A stretch of DNA of 8,050 nt. Origin: CAIZGX01 sp039805165 (GTDB taxonomy: Bacteria; Bacteroidota; Bacteroidia; Flavobacteriales_D; Sanyastnellaceae). Positions 1-6,211 of this stretch are shown in pieces. The translations under genes were made by a program, and so were the position numbers. Where the stretch lies: contig JBDLUS010000182.1 in assembly GCA_039805165.1 (NCBI GenBank), positions 1 through 8,050 on the forward strand, read 5' to 3'. How positions within the stretch are numbered: the first letter of the stretch is position 1; each line of letters starts with the position of its first letter. The notes beneath the pieces were generated by a model. That model made no database searches and was not told the DNA's origin. It saw only the letters and a program-made list of their open reading frames with translations.

Positions 1-821
1 GTCAGTTCTCCTTCTGCAGTGTATAGCGTTGACATAGAAGCATACTTCTCGCTTTCAGCTTTTGAAATTTTATCGCTGTATTCTGCATCAATGGCGCGTA
101 ATTCGCGACGAGCATTGAGTAATTCGTTTTTGGAAATGGACAGTTTGTTTCGGTGTTCTTGAACTTTCGTGGAAGCATTCTGGTAAGACATACGTCGCGT
201 TTCGAGTTCTGTTTTTGATATAAGATCTTGTTTGTACAATTGCTCGTATCGATTGAACTGTTCTTCTGTGATAGTCGCGTTTCGTTCAGCATTTAAAAGA
301 TCTGTGCTGTCTGTTCTAACCTTGAATTGGGCCTGTTCAATTTTTGCGCGGGCTTGATCTTTTTTCACTTCCTTACCGCTTATCATTGCGTTGATTTGAA
401 TATCTAAAGAAGCAATTTTCGACATGTAACCTTCAAGTGCACTCTCCTTCGATTCCAATTGCGACTCGGTGTTTTGAACGAGATTTGGATCGAAATAGTC
501 GACTTTAATCTCCGAAAGAAACAATATGGTGTCACCTTTTTTTACGCTGTCTCCTTCTTGCACAAACCATTTTTCAACTCTTCCTCCGATAATGGTCTCA
601 ACCGATTGTGGGCGAGAGTTGGGTTCCAGTGAAATTATATTTCCAACGCTTGTGATGTTCTGCGTCCACGGAATGCAGAGTATTCCAATGATTATGGCTA
701 GAGCAATGAGTAATATTCTAGCTGTTCGAATGTTCTTCGCACGTTGCTCAATCTTATTCCAAGAAGTAAACTGATTTGAAGAATTTACTTCGTCAAGAAG
801 AGGTAGATTATTCTTTTCCAT
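1..821 (-). CDS. HlyD-family membrane fusion (periplasmic adaptor) protein, 3' end outside the window
   Basis: Partial gene; 273 codons are visible and the frame is still open at position 3. The ATG at 821-819 starts 3 nt after the stop of the ABC transporter gene, which argues for co-translation. Visible layout: a short cytoplasmic N-terminus (about residues 1-32), one membrane anchor (about 33-52, hydrophobic run ILLIALAIIIGILC), a biotinyl-lipoyl half-motif (about 70-105, with GGRVEKWFVQEGDSVKKGDT), then a long charged, Leu/Glu/Lys-rich coiled-coil hairpin from about 110 to the edge. This is the order of HlyD/EmrA-type adaptors, which sit in the inner membrane and periplasm and link an ABC exporter to an outer-membrane channel. 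The second lipoyl half and the C-terminal beta-barrel would lie beyond position 1. The substrate cannot be deduced. Family assignment is secure; the role as partner of the adjacent ABC protein is inferred from adjacency. Confidence 0.93.
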   Translation of the reverse strand, partial: MEKNNLPLLDEVNSSNQFTSWNKIEQRAKNIRTARILLIALAIIIGILCIPWTQNITSVGNIISLEPNSRPQSVETIIGGRVEKWFVQEGDSVKKGDTILFLSEIKVDYFDPNLVQNTESQLESKESALEGYMSKIASLDIQINAMISGKEVKKDQARAKIEQAQFKVRTDSTDLLNAERNATITEEQFNRYEQLYKQDLISKTELETRRMSYQNASTKVQEHRNKLSISKNELLNARRELRAIDAEYSDKISKAESEKYASMSTLYTAEGEL

Positions 822-824
822 CAA

Positions 825-2393
825 TTAATTAATTTGAATTTTCTTCACGTCGTTTAAAGGCAACTCAGTAATGTTATGAATGAGAATAATGGAAGATTTA
901 AATTCCGATTGAAGAATTTCCAATCCTTTCGGATGTTGCAGAATGTACTGATTTCTGAGGACAAGCAGATCTGGCTTTGTTACTATTGCGCGCGCTAATT
1001 CAAGCAAGGCACGACGTTCCAATGTCCAAATAGAATCTCTATGATGTGTGGACTTGAATATTCCTTCACTAGAATTTTTGAAGAACTCATTTAATCCAAC
1101 ACGCTCAGCGGCCGCAACAACTTCTTCATTGCTCGCTTCTGTGTTCCACTTAATGTTGGCAAAGAAAGAGTCCTCAAGAATAACAGGAAGATGATCGCAC
1201 CACGCTGTTTTGCTTTTGAAACTATTCGCCGAAATGTGCTTTAGGTCATGTCCGTTACACTTCAATCCAAAGGAGTTTTCGTTGCGCAAATCAAGCGTTT
1301 GTAATAACTTCTTGCAAGAAATAGAATCTCCTGTTAAAGCGTATGTGTTTCCTCGCTCAAGTATAAATGTTGAAGGGAACTGACACTCGATGCGGTCAAT
1401 GGAATGAACGGGAACACGACTTTCTTCATTTGAAGTGAATTCGCTCTGTTTGTTTCCTTGATAAGACAGAGCTTTTTGCATACTCGTAAGCGTATCGAAA
1501 ATTGTGCTCAGTGAGAACAATATTTTTTCTATGCTGGAGATTACAAGTACAATTACGATTTCTGCTCCGAGGAATTGACCAATACTAATTTTTTGCGACA
1601 CGGCCAGAAGACTTCCCAGCAACAACATACTTCCAACAATAATAATCTTGAACGCGAGGAATGCGTTTTGTTTTTGAAGAAGAAGTTTGAAATGAAAACG
1701 TTTCGATTCCAGGTATTGTTCAGAAATCTTATCGGCTTCGCTGAAAGCGAATTTTGAATTTGGACGATTGAATTTCTTGCGAAATAATTCTGCAAGAGAA
1801 AGCCAATTCACCATTTCATATTTCGCGCAAGATTCTTCGTAACTCGACTGCACAGCGGCATTGAATTTCCAACGAAGAAGAAGTATGAACGAGATTACAA
1901 ATGATAGTCCGAAAAGAAAGAAAATGGGGTGGTAGAATGAAATAAGTAAGAGCCCAAACGTAAGTTGAAGGGAAGCGAAAAGCAAATCAATAAACAGCTT
2001 GCTGAATCCCTTTTGTAGGTAGCTAATTTCAATAAAATACTTCGCAAAACTACGATCGTTCGCTTGCGGATTTTGATTTAGGATACGCCCTAAGTAGGTG
2101 TATGCGAGCTGTGCGAAAAGTCGTTGCTCAACGTCTTCGCCCTCTTTCATTAATCGTATTTGTAAGACCCCGTTGAGCCATACAAAGAACATAATAAGTA
2201 AAAGTATGGCGTACATGCCTGGTCTTACTTCTTGCGCAGTGACGAAGGTTAGCAAAAGCTGCACCCCAACAGGAATAGCCAAAGAGAAAAGACCTGCAAG
2301 TGAAGAAAGGAGAATAACTTTTCGGATAAAATACTTCTCAAGTCGAAGCAATTCGCTGAGTGACTTGTAGATTGAGCTTGTAGATTCAGCCAT
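825..2393 (-). CDS. ABC exporter-like protein (TMD-NBD half-transporter) with a degenerate ATPase domain
   Basis: 522 residues. The N-terminal part has about six membrane segments (roughly 22-48, 59-79, 134-153, 156-173, 246-265, 272-294), as in type I secretion/exporter ABC proteins. There is no N-terminal C39 peptidase domain. The C-terminal region (about 330-522) follows the NBD fold, but its catalytic motifs are altered. The Walker A position reads GDSISCKKLL (355-364), keeping only the first Gly and the Lys. The Q-loop Gln position appears to be His401. WTLER (456-460) replaces LSGGQ, followed by a conserved LARAI. The Walker B end reads LLVLRNQ (476-482), so the Asp and catalytic Glu are Arg and Asn. 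The switch His seems kept (His506). The domain is also short, about 190 residues. The frame is intact, so it is not an obvious pseudogene. The start at 2393 is the only ATG available before residue 60. It is followed after 3 nt by an HlyD adaptor, so it is probably an export subunit needing an intact ATPase partner (inference). Confidence 0.9.
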   Translation of the reverse strand: MAESTSSIYKSLSELLRLEKYFIRKVILLSSLAGLFSLAIPVGVQLLLTFVTAQEVRPGMYAILLLIMFFVWLNGVLQIRLMKEGEDVEQRLFAQLAYTYLGRILNQNPQANDRSFAKYFIEISYLQKGFSKLFIDLLFASLQLTFGLLLISFYHPIFFLFGLSFVISFILLLRWKFNAAVQSSYEESCAKYEMVNWLSLAELFRKKFNRPNSKFAFSEADKISEQYLESKRFHFKLLLQKQNAFLAFKIIIVGSMLLLGSLLAVSQKISIGQFLGAEIVIVLVISSIEKILFSLSTIFDTLTSMQKALSYQGNKQSEFTSNEESRVPVHSIDRIECQFPSTFILERGNTYALTGDSISCKKLLQTLDLRNENSFGLKCNGHDLKHISANSFKSKTAWCDHLPVILEDSFFANIKWNTEASNEEVVAAAERVGLNEFFKNSSEGIFKSTHHRDSIWTLERRALLELARAIVTKPDLLVLRNQYILQHPKGLEILQSEFKSSIILIHNITELPLNDVKKIQIN

Positions 2394-2462
2394 AATTTTG
2401 AAAACATGACTTTTGTCATATTGTTCAAAGCACGAAGGTAAGCGAAGATTTTAAATCAACTA
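2394..2462. other. 69-nt spacer between the rluD-type gene and the ABC/HlyD cassette
   Basis: This is the only gap of note in the window, and it separates a housekeeping-type operon from an export cassette. It is AT-rich and contains one short inverted repeat. I see no GC-rich hairpin followed by a T-run, so no intrinsic terminator for the upstream operon is supported. A promoter for the ABC gene would be expected here, but no good match to the Bacteroidota -33 TTTG / -7 TAnnTTTG pattern is visible. Confidence 0.6.
2406..2419. promoter_or_regulatory. Perfect inverted repeat ATGAC-TTTT-GTCAT, possible operator
   Basis: Two 5-bp arms (2406-2410 and 2415-2419) flank a 4-nt T-tract. The repeat ends 13 nt upstream of the ABC gene start at 2393. 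Its position and symmetry would suit a dimeric repressor site, or a weak hairpin in the mRNA leader. The arms are short enough to arise by chance, and no regulator gene is in the window, so the functional call is tentative. Confidence 0.25.
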
Positions 2463-3491
2463 CTATCCCTTCATACTATTTTCCGAATAGTTCTCCCATT
2501 TGTTAAGCACTGCTTGCATATCATCTGGAAGATTACTTTCGAAACTCATCCACTCTCCAGTTGTCGGATGGGTGAATGAAAGGGTTCGCGCATGCAGCGC
2601 TTGTCTTGGCAAAAGGTCAAGACAGTTTTGAACGAATTGCTTGTACTTGTTGAAAGTAGTTCCTTTCAAAACTTTATCACCGCCATATTCAAAATCTCCA
2701 AAGAGCGTGTGCCCAATGTGCTTCATGTGAACACGAATCTGATGTGTTCTTCCCGTTTCGAGTTTACATTCAACCAAAGTCACATATCCGTAGCGTTTCA
2801 GGACTTTGTAATGCGTTACCGCATGCTTTCCATGATCGCCTTCCGGAAATACGGTGAACACTTTTCTGTCTTTCAAACTGCGTCCTGTATTTCCAATCAC
2901 AGTTCCGTCTTCCTTCACATCTCCCCAAACCAACGCAACATATCTTCTGTCTATGGTACGATCGAAGAACTGCTTGCCCAAATGCGTTAACGCTTCTTCA
3001 GTCTTGGCAATAACCATAAGTCCAGTTGTGTTTTTGTCGAGTCGGTGAACCAATCCTGGACGCGCATCGCTGTTAATCGGAAGGTTTTGAAAGTGATACA
3101 ACATGGCATTCAACAAAGTGCCCGAGAAATTACCAAATCCCGGATGAACGACCATGTTCTTCGGTTTCATGAGGATAACCAAATCATCGTCTTCGTATAC
3201 AATTTCAATGGGAATATCTTCAGCAATAAGTTCCATATCCCGCACGGGATAAGGCATTTCAATGGTTATTATGTCGTTGGGTTTAACCTTGTAACTGCTC
3301 TTTACGGGAACACCATTCACTTTTACATAACCGTCATCGGCTGCGTTTTGAATGCGGTTGCGCGAAGTTCGTTCGAGGCGATCAACCAAGAACTTATCTA
3401 AGCGCATTAACTTTTGGCCTTTGTCTGAAACAATTCGATGATGCTCGAAAAACCCTTCTTCCTGTTCGTCTAGAATTTCGTTTTCTTCCAT
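2463..3491 (-). CDS. rluD: RluA-family 23S rRNA pseudouridine synthase, RluD-like
   Basis: 342 residues, a normal length for the family. An S4 RNA-binding domain (about residues 27-80, with RLDKFLVDRL and DGYVKVNG) precedes the catalytic domain (about 90-325). The family signature RPGLVHRLDKNTTGL (144-158) carries the catalytic Asp152. The other conserved block, LETGRTHQIRVHM (245-257), is present, as is the GD.EYGG region. These enzymes isomerise uridines in rRNA to pseudouridine in the cytoplasm. An S4 domain excludes plain RluA and fits RluC or RluD; RluD (large-subunit helix 69) is the usual label for this Bacteroidota form, but the exact target uridines are not proven here. The 28-residue acidic N-terminal extension before the S4 domain looks normal. 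The ATG lies 1 nt after the stop of the upstream secreted-protein gene, with no Shine-Dalgarno, suggesting coupled translation. The stop is TAG. Confidence 0.95.
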   Translation of the reverse strand: MEENEILDEQEEGFFEHHRIVSDKGQKLMRLDKFLVDRLERTSRNRIQNAADDGYVKVNGVPVKSSYKVKPNDIITIEMPYPVRDMELIAEDIPIEIVYEDDDLVILMKPKNMVVHPGFGNFSGTLLNAMLYHFQNLPINSDARPGLVHRLDKNTTGLMVIAKTEEALTHLGKQFFDRTIDRRYVALVWGDVKEDGTVIGNTGRSLKDRKVFTVFPEGDHGKHAVTHYKVLKRYGYVTLVECKLETGRTHQIRVHMKHIGHTLFGDFEYGGDKVLKGTTFNKYKQFVQNCLDLLPRQALHARTLSFTHPTTGEWMSFESNLPDDMQAVLNKWENYSENSMKG

Positions 3492-3492
3492 C

Positions 3493-5367
3493 TTATTGTT
3501 TCATTGCTTTTAAGCGAATGATTTCTTGTGTTGAATTGTTTGTGATTTGAATGAAATACATTCCAACGGGAAGAGTGTTGTTTTCCATGTCAATGCTACT
3601 CACATGTGAATGGAATGATGACTCAATAAGTTGTCCCGTTGAAGAAAGAATAGATACGTTATACGAATGGTTTTCATTCAATCCTTGAATGGTGAAGTTG
3701 CTATTAAATGGATTCGGAAACAGGGAAGGAGTTTCCTTCGAAAGTTCTGTTACAGAATTCCAAACAGAAGTTTTTCCAGATTTGAATACCGGACGAATCA
3801 TAAGTGCACCGCTAATACTTGATTGCTGCCAAGGTTGCTCGAATCCGTTGTTGTAAAATACTTTGGTAGCATTTGTGGTTCCGCTCTTGTCATTACCAAC
3901 AGGAAGCCCAAGACTGCCGCTTTGCACCCAACCAACATAGAAGTTTCCAGTTACAGCAATTGGATTGTCGTAGGCATAATAAGAGAAGTAGTTTTCGCCA
4001 TGCTGATAGAAAGCAGGGTGGTGATAGTTGTAGTTTTCTCCAAGTTCCGCGCCTGGTGTAGTTCCACCATCGGACCAAGCACGCAATAAAAATGTTTCTG
4101 AACTTACGTTTACTCCCGTAGGTAACCAATAAACAAACAATCCCAAGAGTGAGTCTGTCACCTCAGCTCGGAACTTCGTCGCAATCATTCCACCTGCTGC
4201 TGAATTAGAGTATCCGCGTTCTGCCGTGCCGTCGTCGTAGGCATAGTAGTTATAAAAATACTGACGCAAAGTTGCAGTGTCGTTTTGAAGACGCGCATCT
4301 GTTGGATTGATAAATGTTTTTACATCGAAGTAAGAACACGTGTCGTCAGGCGTGACGTTGTAGGTAAATCCGTTCAGGTTAATTGTTCTTGTGAAAGAAG
4401 AATTCGCATTCAAAGCTGTATTGAAATCAACAGCATTGAAAACCTGTGAGGTTCCATCTTGCTTTGTAATGCTGTAGCTGGTTACAATGTTCTCGTCGTT
4501 ACCCAAGTTGCGTTCTTGAACAGCAATGCTTGAAGCCATGTTACTGCTTGAATTCGCAGCGAAGTGGGTTAAAGGCATGGCGGTGTATTCATTCAGTAAG
4601 GTGCGCAAAGGATATTGCATGCACACTTCGTCGAAAATGACATTGCTTGAATCTACTCCAGCATCAAGTTGAACATAGTCAATGTGCCAATGGTCAAATG
4701 CACCACTTAGCGTTCCGAAATTTCTGAATCTAAATTGAAATCCATCGAGCAAATATTCAGGAGCATTCACTGCAATAAATATTTGTTCGAAGGTGTCGGT
4801 TGGAAAAACTTCTGGACTGGTCCAGACTTGCGTCCATTGTCCAGCGCCGAAAGGCGAGAAGAATTCAACAATTAAACTGTCCCCTAAATCAGGGTTGTTT
4901 CCCATTCCACCACCTTGGTAGAAGAATGAAAGAAAAACTTGATCTGCTGCGGTTAATGTTGAAAGGTCAATTGGCAGAGAAGTTAACGTGTCAGCACTTC
5001 CATATGAAAACTCATCTGCGAAATCGTACGGATAACCATCTGCTCGCAACCCGTCTAAAGTTGCTACACCTATTGAAGGAGGAGCAATTGGAAATCCTGA
5101 ATTTATAAATGCACAGGTGTCTGACCAACGTTGCCATGCATTGGGAACGCCAGGATCATTCGTGGGTAAAGAATTTCGAGAAAAATCATCGAAGAAGGGA
5201 AGCGTTAAACTAGCCGTCCCGCCGCGGGTTTGGCCTTGTTGTTTCCAAATAAATTCTTTTTTAGATTTTGCATTGCGCTGCGCATCGAAACGAATAACAG
5301 TCTCTGTTTCTTGCGAGAAGCTCGACAAAAATGCAAACAAGAAAACGATAGAAAGTAAATTTTTCAT
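3493..5367 (-). CDS. Secreted protein with a T9SS type A (Por) C-terminal sorting domain, function unknown
   Basis: 624 residues. It begins with a Sec signal peptide (MKNLLSIVFLFAFLSSFSQ, cleavage near residue 19). It ends with a type A sorting domain (about 548-624): SLFPNPFNSNFTIQG, then ILSSTGQLI, then LPVGMYFIQITN and a basic end, the pattern recognised by the type IX secretion system for export and usually surface anchoring. Between them lies a probable beta-sandwich module (about 105-237) ending in FDHWHIDYVQLDAG, a MAM/jelly-roll-like pattern common in large Bacteroidota secreted proteins. A second beta-rich module (about 370-530) begins at YYAYDDGTAERGY. A similar YYAYD string recurs near 463. 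No protease or glycosidase catalytic motif is evident, so an adhesive or structural role is possible but unproven. The start codon overlaps the stop of the PASTA gene by one base (TAATG). Family and localisation are secure; function is unknown. Confidence 0.92.
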   Translation of the reverse strand: MKNLLSIVFLFAFLSSFSQETETVIRFDAQRNAKSKKEFIWKQQGQTRGGTASLTLPFFDDFSRNSLPTNDPGVPNAWQRWSDTCAFINSGFPIAPPSIGVATLDGLRADGYPYDFADEFSYGSADTLTSLPIDLSTLTAADQVFLSFFYQGGGMGNNPDLGDSLIVEFFSPFGAGQWTQVWTSPEVFPTDTFEQIFIAVNAPEYLLDGFQFRFRNFGTLSGAFDHWHIDYVQLDAGVDSSNVIFDEVCMQYPLRTLLNEYTAMPLTHFAANSSSNMASSIAVQERNLGNDENIVTSYSITKQDGTSQVFNAVDFNTALNANSSFTRTINLNGFTYNVTPDDTCSYFDVKTFINPTDARLQNDTATLRQYFYNYYAYDDGTAERGYSNSAAGGMIATKFRAEVTDSLLGLFVYWLPTGVNVSSETFLLRAWSDGGTTPGAELGENYNYHHPAFYQHGENYFSYYAYDNPIAVTGNFYVGWVQSGSLGLPVGNDKSGTTNATKVFYNNGFEQPWQQSSISGALMIRPVFKSGKTSVWNSVTELSKETPSLFPNPFNSNFTIQGLNENHSYNVSILSSTGQLIESSFHSHVSSIDMENNTLPVGMYFIQITNNSTQEIIRLKAMKQ

Positions 5368-5369
5368 TA
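5365..5369 (-). other. TAATG stop/start overlap between the PASTA gene and the secreted-protein gene
   Basis: Read on the minus strand, the PASTA gene stop TAA (5369-5367) shares its final A with the ATG (5367-5365) of the secreted protein. No separate ribosome-binding site is visible, so terminating ribosomes probably re-initiate. This fixes the start of the downstream gene and supports a shared transcript. Confidence 0.8.
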
Positions 5370-6194
5370 AGGTACGAATAGGTCTTGTTGCTGATCAAAC
5401 GGATTGATTAACGTATCTATTGTGCAAGGCTCTTTGCTTAACCAGAAATCCATAAATCGTCCAGCAGCCATTGGAATAGCTTGGGAAGAATACTTTGGAT
5501 CTTGACGGCAAACGTGATATTGCGCAGAGTCAGCTGAACTGTACGCAGCAGGTTCGAAGAATCCTTGACCCGATAAGTTCGAACTGTTCAATAAATTAAT
5601 CGCGTCGTGATAAGACAAGCCGAAAAGGTTCGGAACTGGAACTGTAGTTTTCGCTCCTTCACCTACTGTAAGCACCACTGTTTGACCGTGTTCCAACATT
5701 TCGCCATATTTCAGGGAACGTCCGTTGTATTCCACTTTCATCACAACACCAATCATGCTGTTGTTTGGAGCATACTTAATTTGAAACTTGATTCCCTTAT
5801 TCGTCAAACGAAGTGAGGCAATCTGAATGTGGTCGCCTTCCTTCACATTAATAGGAACCATCGGTGGCGTTCTTTTGAAAATGCTAATGAAGATAACGCG
5901 ACCGTCTTTCACCATGCTTCCAGGTTTCGGACTTTGATCTCTTACTGTGCCTGGCGCAGCAGTGGCAACGAACAAACTGTCTGTAACCACCATCTCTAAA
6001 TCGAGGTCATCTAATATCGCGCGAGCCTCTGCTTCAGATTTTCCTTTTAGATCAGGAATCTGAATAGCCTCGTCGTGACGCGTGTAAAATTTCAAGAAGA
6101 AAACAACGGCAAGGAACAAGAACAAGTTCACGCCCAAAATGATGAGCACTTGCTTCTTTCCGTATTTCGATTTTAAAAATTTTACAAACGACAT
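5367..6194 (-). CDS. Membrane-anchored protein with three PASTA domains, no kinase domain
   Basis: 275 residues. A short basic cytoplasmic start (residues 1-14) precedes one membrane segment (about 15-35, VLIILGVNLFLFLAVVFFL). Three PASTA repeats follow outside the membrane. Repeat 1 (about 40-108) has IPDLKGKSEAEARAIL and DQSPKPGSMV. Repeat 2 (about 110-180) is diverged. Repeat 3 (about 184-256) has VPVPNLFGLSYHDAINLL and RQDPKYSS. A short tail ends in DLFVP. PASTA domains in Ser/Thr kinases and PBP2x bind peptidoglycan fragments or beta-lactams. Here neither a kinase nor a transpeptidase domain is attached, so a cell-envelope role is inferred only from the domain. Stand-alone PASTA proteins of this type are common in Bacteroidota. 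The gene starts 17 nt after purL and overlaps the next gene by 1 nt. The ATG at 6194 is well placed before the membrane segment. Confidence 0.93.
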   Translation of the reverse strand: MSFVKFLKSKYGKKQVLIILGVNLFLFLAVVFFLKFYTRHDEAIQIPDLKGKSEAEARAILDDLDLEMVVTDSLFVATAAPGTVRDQSPKPGSMVKDGRVIFISIFKRTPPMVPINVKEGDHIQIASLRLTNKGIKFQIKYAPNNSMIGVVMKVEYNGRSLKYGEMLEHGQTVVLTVGEGAKTTVPVPNLFGLSYHDAINLLNSSNLSGQGFFEPAAYSSADSAQYHVCRQDPKYSSQAIPMAAGRFMDFWLSKEPCTIDTLINPFDQQQDLFVP

Positions 6195-6211
6195 AGTTTC
6201 AATTCAAAGAA

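Noticed and set aside
2..292. Minus-strand reading frame of 96 codons
   Set aside because: It lies wholly inside the HlyD-type gene in another frame; the HlyD frame gives a coherent lipoyl and coiled-coil protein across the same bases.
526..774. Plus-strand reading frame opposite the HlyD N-terminus
   Set aside because: It is antisense to the membrane anchor and lipoyl region; the product has no recognisable domain or start context.
2425..2462. Possible promoter for the ABC gene (minus-strand TACCTTCG resembling TAnnTTTG)
   Set aside because: The -7-like element has a mismatch and no TTTG box at the right distance; too weak to list as a promoter.
2420..2462. Possible terminator after the pseudouridine synthase gene
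   Set aside because: Only short CTTCG direct repeats are present; there is no stable stem followed by a T-run on the minus strand.
2592..3401. Several plus-strand frames opposite the pseudouridine synthase
   Set aside because: They are antisense to conserved S4 and catalytic-domain codons, overlap each other and show no protein-like features.
3823..5407. Plus- and minus-strand frames overlapping the T9SS protein gene
   Set aside because: They are low-complexity shadows with odd composition; the main frame has a signal peptide and sorting domain at the right ends.
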